DNA of 64,000 nt from Nocardioides salarius (GCF_016907435.1 NZ_JAFBBZ010000001.1:1798001-1862000); one strand, 5' to 3'. Positions 26,834-35,764 are shown, counted from the first letter of the stretch. Notes: generated by a model from the sequence alone, not told the origin. Numbers and translations are program-made.

Positions 26834-26981
26834 GTCCTGCTCCTCACCCCGCGCGGCGTCGCCGCTGCGGGAGTCTGCGTTGGGTGCGCTGGATGTTCGC
26901 TCAGCCTGCGGGCCGATACGTGTCTTCCTCGCGGACCCGGCATGGAGCTGTCGGGCAGTCCTCTACCCCCGTCTTTACCCT

Positions 26982-28352
26982 CTAAACGTCGGGGATGGTT
27001 TCCCACAGGCCGCGGAAGAAACCGGACGCCACGACCAGGGCGGCCAGGGCGAGCGCCGTGGACAGCCCCTCGGCCACCTCCGCCCGGCGCGCCCACCACG
27101 GCGAGCGCCAGCCGCGGCCGGTCGCCACGGCCACGACCACGACCAGCCCGGCGAGCACCACCGCGGCCAGGGCCAGCGCCATCCCCAGGGAGCCCTGGAG
27201 GGCCGGTGCGACGGACCAGCCCAACGCGGCCCAGCAGGTCAGCCCGGCGAGCCGCAGCAGCGCCCGGGCGGCGCGGTGCCGGTAGCTGCGCGCGGCCAGC
27301 AGCACGGCGGCCCCGGCGAAGAGCACCATCAGCCGGGCGCCCACGACGTCGACCTCGGCCTCGACGGAGCCGAGGAGACCGGTCGCGGCGACCGCGGCCA
27401 CGACCAGCACGCCGGCACAGGCCGCCGTCACCGTCCGGGCGCCGGAGGCGGCCACGGCCGCCACGGCCTCGGGCGCGACCAGGGTGCGCCCTCGCCGCCC
27501 GGCAGGACGCTCGCGGGCCGACCAGGCGGTGACCGCCAACCGCTCGAGGTCGAGCAGAAGCTGGTCGGGCACGTCGACGGCCAGCCCCGGCACGAAGCGT
27601 GGTGCGAGCACGGCGAGGAGCAGCAGCAGGCCCCAGACCAGCGGGGTCGGGGCGCCGACGAGGGCACCGGCGACGGTGACCACGAAGACCCCCGCGCCGG
27701 TGACCACCCACACCCGCAGCGCCTCCTCCTGCGCGCGTGACAGGGCACGGCCCACGGCGGCGGCCAGGGCGGCGACCAGCGCGCTCACGCCCACGACGGT
27801 GGGTCGCAGCACCACCTCGGGCTGCCACACGACGGCGAAGGCGGCCGCGGCTGCGGCGGCCGGCGCCACCGGCAGGCGGTACGCCGCGAACCGCCCGACC
27901 GGCAGCACCGCCACGAGCGCGGCGAGCACGAGCACCCCGACGCTGGCCAGGTGCAGGCTGCCGTCGACGCGCGCGGCGCACCACCCGGCGAGGCCGGCCA
28001 GCCCCGCGGCCACCCCCACCCAGGCGCCGGCCCCGAGAGGCACGGTCGGGTCGGAGACGTCGGCGGTCGCGCCGGGGTCCTCGCCCGGCGCGCGCACGGG
28101 CGCCGCCGGTGGGTCGAGCGCCACCAGCAGCGCCCCGCTGCGCAGCCCCGTGCCCGCCAGCGGCGCGTCGGGGTCGAGGAGCCGGCCGTCGACGGTGCCC
28201 AGGGCGGGGACGCGGTGCAGGCCGGCCTGCGCGGCGTACTCGCGCGCGACGTCGGCGACCCCGGCCACCAGAGGGACGACCAGGTCGACCGCGCCGGCCG
28301 GCCCGTGCACCGTCAGCGCCACGCGCTGGGAGGCGTCCTCGCCGATCGACAT
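26982..28352 (-). CDS. EccD-like type VII secretion membrane protein (copy 2)
   Basis: This 456-aa protein has an N-terminal ubiquitin-like domain (~10-80: RVALTVHGPAGAVDLVVPLVAGVADVAREYAAQAGL, ending GALLVALDPP) and about eleven membrane segments from ~105. This is the same architecture as the protein at 24657-26051, but the sequence is well diverged. It is the first gene of the minus-strand ESX run, with GGAGG 5 bp before ATG 28352. The very long open frame upstream on this strand is antisense to eccC and is not coding. TAG stop, unusual among the neighbours. It may form a heterodimer with the other EccD. Confidence 0.85.
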   Translation of the reverse strand: MSIGEDASQRVALTVHGPAGAVDLVVPLVAGVADVAREYAAQAGLHRVPALGTVDGRLLDPDAPLAGTGLRSGALLVALDPPAAPVRAPGEDPGATADVSDPTVPLGAGAWVGVAAGLAGLAGWCAARVDGSLHLASVGVLVLAALVAVLPVGRFAAYRLPVAPAAAAAAAFAVVWQPEVVLRPTVVGVSALVAALAAAVGRALSRAQEEALRVWVVTGAGVFVVTVAGALVGAPTPLVWGLLLLLAVLAPRFVPGLAVDVPDQLLLDLERLAVTAWSARERPAGRRGRTLVAPEAVAAVAASGARTVTAACAGVLVVAAVAATGLLGSVEAEVDVVGARLMVLFAGAAVLLAARSYRHRAARALLRLAGLTCWAALGWSVAPALQGSLGMALALAAVVLAGLVVVVAVATGRGWRSPWWARRAEVAEGLSTALALAALVVASGFFRGLWETIPDV

Positions 28353-28472
28353 GACCACCTCCGCTCCCGGTCGGGCGTCGTGCAGGACGGTTTGGCCCGT
28401 GGTGAGGCAGGGTAGTGCTTGGCGCGGGCGACGTGGCCACCCCAGCGCGTGCCCGGAGCAGCGAGGAGAGCA

Positions 28473-31400
28473 GTGACCACCACCTTGCGGGGCCCGCGCC
28501 TCGAGGAGCCGGAGATGCCCTCCGGCGAGATCCAGCTCCAGGCCCCGCCCGAGCTCGACCGCTCCGAGGGCGCGGCCGGCGTGCTGATGAACGCCATCCC
28601 GATGCTGGGCAGCCTCGGCTCCATCGTGCTGGTCGCCACCATGGGCCAGTCGTCGGGCAACGGCGGGCGCAGCTTCATCGCCGCGGGCATGTTCCTCTTC
28701 GCCACCCTCGGCTTCATCGTGGTGCAGATCGACCGGCAGCGGAAGCAGCGGGCGCAGAGCGTCACCGGCTCGCGCACCGAGTACCTGCGCTACCTGGGCA
28801 GCGTGCGCCAGGTGGCCCGTGACGCCGCCGACCAGCAGCGCCGGGCGCTCACCTGGCGCCACCCCGACCCCGCCGCGCTGCCCGCGCTGGCCGAGGACCG
28901 CACCCGCGTCTGGGAGCACGGTGCGGGCGACCCGGAGTTCCTGCACGTGCGCTACGGGCGCTGCAGCCAGGAGCTGGCCCTCGCGCTGGTGCCGCCCGAC
29001 AGCACCCCCATCGACCAGGTCGACCCGGTGGCGGCCTCCGCCCTGCACCGGCTGCTGGTGGTGCACCGCAACCAGCCCGACCTCCCGGCCTCCGTCGACC
29101 TGCGCGCCTTCGACCGGATCGAGGTCTGCGGACCCGACGAGCCGGCGCGCTCGCTGGCGCGGGCGCTGGTCTGCTCGGCGGTGACCTTCCAGTCCCCCGA
29201 GCACCTGGTGGTGGCGGTGCTGGCCTCCGAGCAGAACCTCGCCCACTGGGACTGGGTCAAGTGGCTCCCGCACGGGTTGTCGGCGCAGCGCTCCGACGCC
29301 GTCGGGGCGCAGCGCATGGTCACCACCTCGCTCGACGACCTCGCCGACCTGCTGCCCCCCGACCTCGGCGACCGGCCCCGCTTCGGGGCCGACGAGCGGC
29401 CGGCCACCCCGCACATCCTGCTGGTCACCGACGGCGTCGCGCTGCCGCCCGGCAACCACGTCGTACCGCCCGACGGGCTGCACGGGGTGACGGTCCTCGA
29501 CCTGCCCACCCGGTGGGACGAGCTGGAGGACGCCACCCGGCTGCGCCTCGAGGTGGCCGCGGCGCCCGACGCCGCCGGCCGGCTGCCGCTGCTGGCGCTG
29601 CGGGTGCGCGAGGCGCCGGTGCGCGCGAGCGCCGACCAGTGCGACCTGGCCACCGCGGAGGCGCTCGCCCGCCGACTCACCCCGCTGCACAGCACGGGGT
29701 CGGGAGGCTCGACCTCCGCCGCGGAGGCCGGCGCCGGCACGGGCGAGATCGCCGGGCCCACCGACTTCATGGAGCTGCTGGCGCTCGGCGACGTGCACAC
29801 CCTGGACCCGGCGGCGGCCTGGCGGCCGCGGCCTGCCCGCGACCGGCTGCGGGTGCCGATCGGCCTGGGCGAGTCCGGCGCACTGGTCCACCTCGACATC
29901 AAGGAGTCGGCGCAGCAGGGCATGGGCCCGCACGGCCTGGCCATCGGCGCCACCGGCTCGGGCAAGTCGGAGTTCCTGCGCACCCTGGTGCTCGGCCTCA
30001 CCCTCACCCACTCCCCCGAGCAGCTCAACCTGGTGCTCGTCGACTTCAAGGGCGGCGCGACCTTCGCCGGGATGGCGCAGATGCCCCACGTCTCGGCCGT
30101 GATCACGAACCTGTCGCAGGAGCTGACCCTCGTCGACCGCATGCAGGACGCGCTCTCGGGGGAGATGGTGCGCCGGCAGGAGCTGCTGCGCGAGGCCGGC
30201 AACTTCGCCTCGGTGCGCGACTACGAGAAGGCCCGCGCCGCCGGGGAGGACCTGGCCCCGCTGCCGTCGTTGTTCATCGTGGTCGACGAGTTCTCCGAGA
30301 TGCTCTCGGCCAAGCCGGAGTTCATCGACCTCTTCGTGGCCATCGGCCGGCTGGGCCGCTCGCTGGGCCTGCACCTGCTGCTGGCCTCGCAGCGGCTCGA
30401 GGAGGGTCGCCTGCGCGGCCTGGAGTCGCACCTCTCCTACCGGATCGGGCTGCGCACCTTCAGCGCCCAGGAGTCTCGTGCGGTGCTGGGCGTGGCCGAC
30501 GCCTACGAGCTGCCGGCCGTGCCGGGCCTGGGCTACCTCAAGCCCGACCCGACCAGCATGCTGCGCTTCAAGGCCGCCTACGTGTCGGGGCCGCCGACCG
30601 GCCGCGTCCGGGTGCGCCGCGACGAGGGCGGGCACGTGGCGGGCATCCTGCCCTTCACCATCTCGGAGGTCCAGCAGCTCGAGCTGCCGGAGCCGCTCGG
30701 GGAGGTCGCGCCGCCCGAGCCCCCGACCACCCGGGCCAGCGGCCAGGACGACACCCAGGACGGCACCCAGCTCTCGCTGCTCGACGTCGCCGTGGCCAGG
30801 ATGCAGGGCCACGGACCCGCCGCCCACCAGGTGTGGCTGCCGCCGCTCGACGTGCCCGACACCCTCGACGACCTGCTGCCCGACCTGGTCGAGGACCCCG
30901 CCCTGGGCCTGGTCTCCCCGGCCTGGCGCCGGCTCGGCGGTCTCGCCATCCCCCTCGGCACCGTCGACCGGCCGCGCGAGCAGCGCCGCGACACGCTCAC
31001 GGTCGACCTGGCGGGCGCTGCCGGCCACGTCGCGGTGGTGGGCGGCCCGCGCAGCGGCAAGAGCACCCTGCTGCGCACCATCGTGGCCAGCACCTCGCTC
31101 ATCACCACGCCGCTCGAGTCGCAGGTCTTCGTGCTCGACTTCGGCGGCGGCACCTTCGCACCGCTGGTCGACCTCCCGCACGTGGCCGGGGTGGGCACCC
31201 GCTCCGAGCCCGACGTCGTACGCCGCATCGTCGCGGAGGTGCACGGCATCGTCGACCGCCGCGAGGCCTACTTCCGCGCCCAGGGCATCGACTCCATCGA
31301 GACCTACCGCGCGCGCCGGGCGGCCGGCCGGGTCGACGACGGCTACGGAGACGTGTTCCTGGTCGTCGACGGCTGGAGCACGCTGCGCGCCGACTTCGAC

Positions 31401-32534
31401 GACCTCGAGCTCGCGCTGCAGCAGCTCGCCGGGCGGGGCCTGACCTTCGGGCTGCACGTGGTCGCGGGCGCGGCCCGCTGGTCGGACTTCCGCGCAGCGA
31501 TGCGCGACGTCTTCGGCACCCGGCTCGAGCTGCGCCTGGGCGACCACATCGACTCCGAGGTCGACCGCAAGCTGGCGGCGCTCGTGCCGACCGGGCGGCC
31601 CGGACGCGGCCTGGTGCAGTCGAAGCTGCACTTCCTCGGCGCGCTCCCGCGCGTCGACGCGGACCACGACGGCGCCACCCTCGGCGACGGCATCGAGGAC
31701 CTGGTGGCCCGGGTCCGGCGCGCCTGGACCGGACCCCGCGGACCCAAGCTGCGCCTGCTGCCGGACCGCATCGACCTCGCGCGGGTGCGCGAGCTGGCGC
31801 AGGTCGACCCCGAGCCCGAGCACGCCGCCAAGGCGGGCGGGCCGCTGCTGCTCGGCGTCGACGAGAAGGAGCTCGCCCCGGTCGCGCTCGACCCCGACAC
31901 CGAGCCCCACCTGCTGGTCTTCGGCGACGGCCGCTCGGGCAAGAGCGCCCTGCTGCGCACCTACGCCCACGAGGTGATGCGCACCCGCAGCCCGCAGCAG
32001 GCGCAGCTGATCGTCGTCGACTACCGGCGCTCGCTGCTCGGCGAGGTGCCCGAGGAGTACCTGCTCAACTACCTCACCTCCGCGACCCAGGCGGGCCCGG
32101 CGCTCACCGACGTCGCGGCCTACCTGCAGCAGCGGCTGCCGGGTCCCGACGTCACCCCCGACCAGCTGCGCAACCGCTCGTGGTGGCAGGGCGCCGAGGT
32201 CTTCGTGCTCGTCGACGACTACGACCTGGTCGCCACCCAGCAGTCCTCGCCGGTGCAGGTGCTGGCACCGCTGATGGCCCAGGCCCACGACGTCGGCCTG
32301 CACGTGGTGCTGGCCCGGCGCTCCGGCGGCGCGTCGCGGGCGCTCTACGAGCCCGTGGTCCAGTCGCTGCGCGACCTGGCCATGCCGGGCCTGCTGCTCT
32401 CGGGCTCACCCGACGAGGGCCCGCTCATCGGCACCCTGCGCCCGACGCCGACCGCCCCCGGTCGCGGGCGGCTGCTGACCCGCGACCGCGGCACCGAGGT
32501 CGTGCAGACCGCCTGGACCGAGCCGACGCTCTGA
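28473..32534 (+). CDS. eccC: Type VII secretion ATPase EccC (fused, three FtsK/SpoIIIE domains)
   Basis: This 1353-aa single-chain EccC has two membrane helices near residues 35-85 (GVLMNAIPMLGSLGSIVLVAT and the following FIAAGMFLFATLGFIVVQ) and then three ATPase domains. Their Walker A motifs are GATGSGKS at 492-499, GGPRSGKS at 857-864 and GDGRSGKS at 1151-1158, each with a hydrophobic Walker B (VLVDFKGG, VFVLDFGGG, IVVDYRRS). It is the motor that recognises Esx C-terminal signals and powers export. GTG 28473 follows GAGGAGAG. It is divergent from eccD2 with a 120-bp shared regulatory gap. Confidence 0.95.
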   Translation: MTTTLRGPRLEEPEMPSGEIQLQAPPELDRSEGAAGVLMNAIPMLGSLGSIVLVATMGQSSGNGGRSFIAAGMFLFATLGFIVVQIDRQRKQRAQSVTGSRTEYLRYLGSVRQVARDAADQQRRALTWRHPDPAALPALAEDRTRVWEHGAGDPEFLHVRYGRCSQELALALVPPDSTPIDQVDPVAASALHRLLVVHRNQPDLPASVDLRAFDRIEVCGPDEPARSLARALVCSAVTFQSPEHLVVAVLASEQNLAHWDWVKWLPHGLSAQRSDAVGAQRMVTTSLDDLADLLPPDLGDRPRFGADERPATPHILLVTDGVALPPGNHVVPPDGLHGVTVLDLPTRWDELEDATRLRLEVAAAPDAAGRLPLLALRVREAPVRASADQCDLATAEALARRLTPLHSTGSGGSTSAAEAGAGTGEIAGPTDFMELLALGDVHTLDPAAAWRPRPARDRLRVPIGLGESGALVHLDIKESAQQGMGPHGLAIGATGSGKSEFLRTLVLGLTLTHSPEQLNLVLVDFKGGATFAGMAQMPHVSAVITNLSQELTLVDRMQDALSGEMVRRQELLREAGNFASVRDYEKARAAGEDLAPLPSLFIVVDEFSEMLSAKPEFIDLFVAIGRLGRSLGLHLLLASQRLEEGRLRGLESHLSYRIGLRTFSAQESRAVLGVADAYELPAVPGLGYLKPDPTSMLRFKAAYVSGPPTGRVRVRRDEGGHVAGILPFTISEVQQLELPEPLGEVAPPEPPTTRASGQDDTQDGTQLSLLDVAVARMQGHGPAAHQVWLPPLDVPDTLDDLLPDLVEDPALGLVSPAWRRLGGLAIPLGTVDRPREQRRDTLTVDLAGAAGHVAVVGGPRSGKSTLLRTIVASTSLITTPLESQVFVLDFGGGTFAPLVDLPHVAGVGTRSEPDVVRRIVAEVHGIVDRREAYFRAQGIDSIETYRARRAAGRVDDGYGDVFLVVDGWSTLRADFDDLELALQQLAGRGLTFGLHVVAGAARWSDFRAAMRDVFGTRLELRLGDHIDSEVDRKLAALVPTGRPGRGLVQSKLHFLGALPRVDADHDGATLGDGIEDLVARVRRAWTGPRGPKLRLLPDRIDLARVRELAQVDPEPEHAAKAGGPLLLGVDEKELAPVALDPDTEPHLLVFGDGRSGKSALLRTYAHEVMRTRSPQQAQLIVVDYRRSLLGEVPEEYLLNYLTSATQAGPALTDVAAYLQQRLPGPDVTPDQLRNRSWWQGAEVFVLVDDYDLVATQQSSPVQVLAPLMAQAHDVGLHVVLARRSGGASRALYEPVVQSLRDLAMPGLLLSGSPDEGPLIGTLRPTPTAPGRGRLLTRDRGTEVVQTAWTEPTL

Positions 32535-32570
32535 GCGCGGGCGGTCGGGCCGCCGCCGGCACCGCTCGGG

Positions 32571-33080
32571 TCACACGTGCGTGTGCTCCCCCGGGCCCCG
32601 CACGCGCAGGCCCGGCAGGTCGGCGAGCCGGTACGTCGCCTCGTAGGTGCGGCGGTAGCCGGTGTGCGCGATCCGCCAGCCCTGCGGGGTGCGCACGTAG
32701 CGGTCGTCGTAGATCGCGGCGCCCTCGAGCATGAAGCCGTGCTCGGCGACGATCACCTTGTCCTGCAGGTACCAGCGGCCGGAGGCCAGCTCGCCGTGCA
32801 CCTCGACCTCCGGGTGGTGCGCCTGGTGCAGCGAGATCAGGCCCGGGCCCATGTGGGTGCGCATGTAGTCGACCAGCGCGGCACGGTCGTCGAAGACCAG
32901 GCCGTTGTAGTCGCCGGTCGCGTCGGGCACGAAGCAGTCCTCGAACTCCTGCCACTGCTTGGTGTCGAGGCAGCGCAGGTAGCGGTGCTTGAGCGCGCGC
33001 ACGTCCTCGAGGGCGTGCAGCCGGTCGAGCTCGGCGCCGAGGTCCCGCCCATGACTAGAACGCGTATCAGTTTCGGTCAC
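32571..33080 (-). CDS. NTF2/SnoaL-fold protein
   Basis: This 169-aa protein has the cone-shaped NTF2 fold pattern: helix RLHALEDVRALKHRYLRCLDTKQWQEFEDCFVPDATGDYNG, then HHPEVEVHGELASGRWYLQDKVIV and the C-terminal GWRIAHTGYRRTYE. Such proteins act as ketosteroid isomerases, hydratases or dehydratases, or as ligand carriers; the catalytic Asp/Tyr cannot be assigned with confidence. The GTG start is supported by a TAGGTT box 6 bp upstream (leaderless). A KstR-like palindrome with one mismatch lies just inside the gene. The closely spaced eccC is convergent to it. Confidence 0.85.
   Translation of the reverse strand: MTETDTRSSHGRDLGAELDRLHALEDVRALKHRYLRCLDTKQWQEFEDCFVPDATGDYNGLVFDDRAALVDYMRTHMGPGLISLHQAHHPEVEVHGELASGRWYLQDKVIVAEHGFMLEGAAIYDDRYVRTPQGWRIAHTGYRRTYEATYRLADLPGLRVRGPGEHTHV
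33056..33069. promoter_or_regulatory. KstR-like operator with one mismatch, overlapping the NTF2-gene start
   Basis: TAGAACGCGTATCA fits TNNAACNNGTTNNA except for one base. It sits 12-25 bp downstream of the predicted leaderless start, within the first codons, where a bound repressor could block elongation. Confidence 0.35.
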
Positions 33081-33230
33081 GGTCGCAACCTACGACACCG
33101 ACGTGGCGCAGGTCACGGCCTCCGGCCGAACCCGAAACCCCCGCGTCACCTGCCGTCAACACCCCGGCGACCTGGCGGGGCGAGGCTGGGACCACCCACC
33201 CGCCAGCGATGGCCGACCCGAGGAGAACTG

Positions 33231-33491
33231 ATGACCCAGCAGCTCCGCACCACCCCCGACACCCCGACCCGCAGCACCCAGCCGCCGCCGCCCCAGCTCA
33301 CGTTGATCCACGGCCGGCGCGACCCGGCCCTGGAGACGGCGCCGGACCCGGCCCGCGAGCGGGCCCGCGCCAACGCCCTGCGCGACCGGCACTCCGAGGG
33401 GCTCACCCGGCTGATGAGCGAGCGCGCCGACCTGCGCGGCGTCAACGCGCTGGCCGACCTGGTCGACGACGCGGTGCGCTGGTCGGTCTGA
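33231..33491 (+). CDS. Small hypothetical protein, 86 aa
   Basis: I do not recognise this protein. It starts at ATG 33231 with GAGGAG 5-6 bp upstream. The first half is Thr/Pro-rich and disordered (TPDTPTRSTQPPPPQ). The second half is charged and helical (RERARANALRDRHSEGLTRLMSERADLRGVNALADLVDDAVRW). No membrane segment or cysteine is visible. The longer frame upstream runs antisense to the NTF2 gene and is not coding. Its stop is followed by a 12-bp tandem repeat. Confidence 0.6.
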   Translation: MTQQLRTTPDTPTRSTQPPPPQLTLIHGRRDPALETAPDPARERARANALRDRHSEGLTRLMSERADLRGVNALADLVDDAVRWSV

Positions 33492-33501
33492 CCCGCGACC
33501 C

Positions 33502-33548
33502 CTGCGACGACCACTGCGACGACCACTGCCGCGACCACTGCCGCGACC
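33502..33548 (+). repeat. 12-bp tandem repeat after the small ORF
   Basis: Four units of CTGCGACGACCA or CTGCCGCGACCA start 10 bp after the stop codon at 33489-33491 and run towards the next promoter. Confidence 0.8.
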
Positions 33549-33579
33549 GCGCGCTCGGAGGCGCACCCGGGTCCCTCGT

Positions 33580-33585
33580 TACACT
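33580..33585 (+). promoter_or_regulatory. -10 box upstream of the LytR_C gene
   Basis: TACACT is followed after 7 bp by a GTG (33593) that is not in frame with the LytR_C gene but opens an 11-codon leader frame ending on it. Confidence 0.5.
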
Positions 33586-33592
33586 CCCGGGT

Positions 33593-33628
33593 GTGACCTC
33601 CGAGCGCGTGGACCCCGTGGGCCGATGA
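33593..33628 (+). CDS. Possible leaderless 11-codon leader ORF coupled to the LytR_C gene
   Basis: GTG 33593 lies at the predicted transcription start. The frame reads V T S E R V D P V G R and stops at TGA 33626-33628, overlapping the ATG of the next gene (ATGA). Because the LytR_C gene has no clear Shine-Dalgarno sequence, termination-reinitiation from this leader would explain its translation. The peptide itself probably has no function. This rests on sequence layout alone. Confidence 0.4.
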   Translation: MTSERVDPVGR

Positions 33629-34152
33629 CCGAGATCCCGGCCGCGGCCCGCTCCGCCCTGACCCTGGCCGTCCTGGGCCTGCTCCTGGTCGTGGGCGTCG
33701 TCTGGGGCTGGTCGGCGGCCACCGAGCCGCTGCCGGAGACGACCGGCTCCTCCGAGGGCTGCACCCCCACCACGCTGGGCCCCGGCGACAAGCTCTACCC
33801 CGACCAGGTCGAGGTCAGCGTGCTCAACGCCGGCAACCGCGGCAGCTTCGCCGCCCGGGTGCTGTCCCAGCTCTCCGCGCGCGGGTACGCCGAGGGCACC
33901 AGCGGCAACGCCCCCGGCGACGCCGAGGTCGAGCGCGTGCAGGTCTGGGCGCCCGACCGCAACGCTCCCGAGGTGCGTCTCGTGCTCTCGACGCTGGGCA
34001 AGAAGGTGCCGGTGGTGGACCGCGAGGTGACCGCTCCCGGCGTCGTGGTCGTGGTCGGCGACCGCTTCGACAAGGTCACCAAGGGACGCAAGCGGATCAA
34101 GGTCCAGGACGAGGTCGAGGTCTGCGTCGCGCCGCCCCCGACCGCCGGCTGA
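33625..34152 (+). CDS. LytR_C domain membrane protein
   Basis: This 175-aa protein has a membrane segment at residues ~10-32 (LTLAVLGLLLVVGVVWGW) and an extracytoplasmic LytR C-terminal domain (~60-150: VEVSVLNAGNRGSFAARVLSQLSARGYAEG, then VRLVLSTLGKKVPVVDR, VVVVVGDRFD). Two cysteines (SEGCTP and VEVCVA) could form a disulfide joining the ends. The domain occurs at the end of LCP cell-wall ligases and alone in actinobacterial envelope proteins; its ligand is unknown. ATG overlaps a putative leader ORF stop. Confidence 0.85.
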   Translation: MTEIPAAARSALTLAVLGLLLVVGVVWGWSAATEPLPETTGSSEGCTPTTLGPGDKLYPDQVEVSVLNAGNRGSFAARVLSQLSARGYAEGTSGNAPGDAEVERVQVWAPDRNAPEVRLVLSTLGKKVPVVDREVTAPGVVVVVGDRFDKVTKGRKRIKVQDEVEVCVAPPPTAG

Positions 34153-34174
34153 ACGGCGACCTCGAGCGGCGGGC

Positions 34175-35686
34175 TCAGCGCTCGCGCTCGTCGTCCTCGT
34201 GCAGCCACTGCGCCAGCCGCCCGCCGCGGCTGACCTGGCGCAGCCGCGACTCGGTGCGCTCGCGGACCTTGCGGGGCGTGACCACCAGCAGCTCGTCGCC
34301 GTGGCGCAGCGACGTCGAGCGCTCCGGCACCAGCGTCGCACCCTCGCGGATCACCAGCGAGACCGAGGCCCCCGGCGGCAGGCGCAGCTCGCCCACCTCG
34401 ACGCCGTGCAGGCGCGAGACGGGGCTGATGGTGATCTGCAGCAGGTCGGCCGCGATCCGCTCCAGCGGCGCGGCCTCTAGCTCGAGGTCGCGCGGCTCGG
34501 AGCGCCGGGCGACGCGCAGCAGCCGCGCCACCAGCGGCAGGCTGGGGGCGGTGACGACGGTGAAGACCACCACCATCACGAAGACCAGGTCGAAGAGGCG
34601 CTCGGCGCCCTCGACCCCCTCCGACAGCGGGATCGTGGTCAGCACGATCGGCACGGCGCCGCGCAGGCCCGCCCAGCTCATGAAGGACAGCTCGCGCAGC
34701 GGCATCGGCTGCACCAGGGCGCTCACGGCCACCGAGACCGGCCGGGCCACCAGGGTCAGCAGCAGCCCGGCCGCCAGCGCGAGCCCGACCGTGTCGAGCG
34801 TGATCCGCCCCGGGCTGAGCAGCAGCCCGAGCACCACGAACAGCCCGATCTGGCTCAACCAGGCGACGCCCTCGGCGAAGGAGCGGGTGGCGGCGCGGTG
34901 CGGCAGCTCGGAGTTGCCCAGCACCAGCCCGGCGACGTACACCGCCGCGAAGCCGCTGCCCTGCAGCACCGCCGCCGAGCCGTAGCCCAGCAGCGCGATG
35001 GACAGCACCGCCAGCGGGTAGAGGCCGGCGGTGGGCAGCGCGACGCGACGCATCAGCCAGGCGCCGCCGAAGCCGGCGACCAGGCCGACCGCGATGCCCA
35101 GCACGAGCTGGCCCAGCACGATCAGTGCCACCACGCCGGGGTGGTGGTCACCGACGGTGCCGACGGAGATGAGCGTGACCAGCACGACGGTGGGTGCGTC
35201 GTTGAAGCCCGACTCGGCCTCCAGCGCGCTGCTGACGCGCCGCGGCAGCGGCACCACCCGCAGCACCGAGAACACCGCGGCCGCATCGGTGGGCGAGCAG
35301 ACCGCGCCCAGGAGGACCGCGAGCTCCCAGGGGAGCCCGAGCAGGTAGTGGGCACCCACGGCCACCACGGTGATCGAGACCACGGTGCCGATCGTCGCCA
35401 GCGACAGGCCCAGGCGCAGCACCGGCCGGGTCTCGCGCCAGCTGGTGGTCAGGCCGCCCTCGGCCAGGATGATCGCCAGGGCCGCGAAGCTGAGGACCTG
35501 GGCGAGCATGGCGTCCTCGAAGGGCACGCCGATGAAGGACTCCCCCAGCAGCACGCCCATCAGCAGGTAGACCAGCAGGCTGGGCAGGCCGGCCCGGCTG
35601 GAGAGCCGCACCGCCAGGATGGCGAGCAGCAGCACCGCGGAGCCCACGAGGACGAACTCGTTGAGCGCCTGGACGTCGATGGTCAT
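34175..35686 (-). CDS. Potassium/proton (CPA1, NhaP2-type) antiporter with RCK C-terminal domain
   Basis: This 503-aa protein has about 12 membrane segments (residues 10-395), with the CPA core CSPTDAAAVFSVLR and ESGFNDAPTVVLV (the ion-binding ND/TDA motifs), GLRGAVPIVLTTIP and a cytoplasmic tail. The tail contains a TrkA-C/RCK_C domain (~420-485: ISPVSRLHGVEVGELRLPPGASVSLVIREGATLVPERSTSLRHGDELLVV). It likely exports K+ (or Na+) in exchange for H+ and is gated by the RCK domain. Start ATG 35686; the longer upstream frame is antisense to the flavoprotein gene. It is divergent from that gene. Confidence 0.92.
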   Translation of the reverse strand: MTIDVQALNEFVLVGSAVLLLAILAVRLSSRAGLPSLLVYLLMGVLLGESFIGVPFEDAMLAQVLSFAALAIILAEGGLTTSWRETRPVLRLGLSLATIGTVVSITVVAVGAHYLLGLPWELAVLLGAVCSPTDAAAVFSVLRVVPLPRRVSSALEAESGFNDAPTVVLVTLISVGTVGDHHPGVVALIVLGQLVLGIAVGLVAGFGGAWLMRRVALPTAGLYPLAVLSIALLGYGSAAVLQGSGFAAVYVAGLVLGNSELPHRAATRSFAEGVAWLSQIGLFVVLGLLLSPGRITLDTVGLALAAGLLLTLVARPVSVAVSALVQPMPLRELSFMSWAGLRGAVPIVLTTIPLSEGVEGAERLFDLVFVMVVVFTVVTAPSLPLVARLLRVARRSEPRDLELEAAPLERIAADLLQITISPVSRLHGVEVGELRLPPGASVSLVIREGATLVPERSTSLRHGDELLVVTPRKVRERTESRLRQVSRGGRLAQWLHEDDERER

Positions 35687-35740
35687 CTCATCCGATCTGG
35701 ACGGTGGGCCGCGAGGTCGCAGCCTACCGTCGCCACAGAC

Positions 35741-35754
35741 TGGAACATGTTCTA
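35741..35754. promoter_or_regulatory. KstR-type operator on the flavoprotein promoter
   Basis: TGGAACATGTTCTA matches the KstR consensus TNNAACNNGTTNNA at every fixed position. It overlaps the -10 box TAGATT (35753-35758), which itself ends 6 bp before ATG 35765, so binding would block a leaderless promoter. The consensus is known from mycobacterial cholesterol-catabolism regulators; the regulator here is not in the window. Confidence 0.6.
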
Positions 35755-35764
35755 GATTTGGCCC

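Noticed and set aside
26982..32303. A 5.3-kb open frame on the minus strand covering the eccC region
   Set aside because: Most of it is antisense to eccC and reads as Arg/Gly/His/Val-rich shadow protein typical of high-GC antisense frames. Only the EccD-like end (to 28352) has membrane-protein character and a ribosome site.
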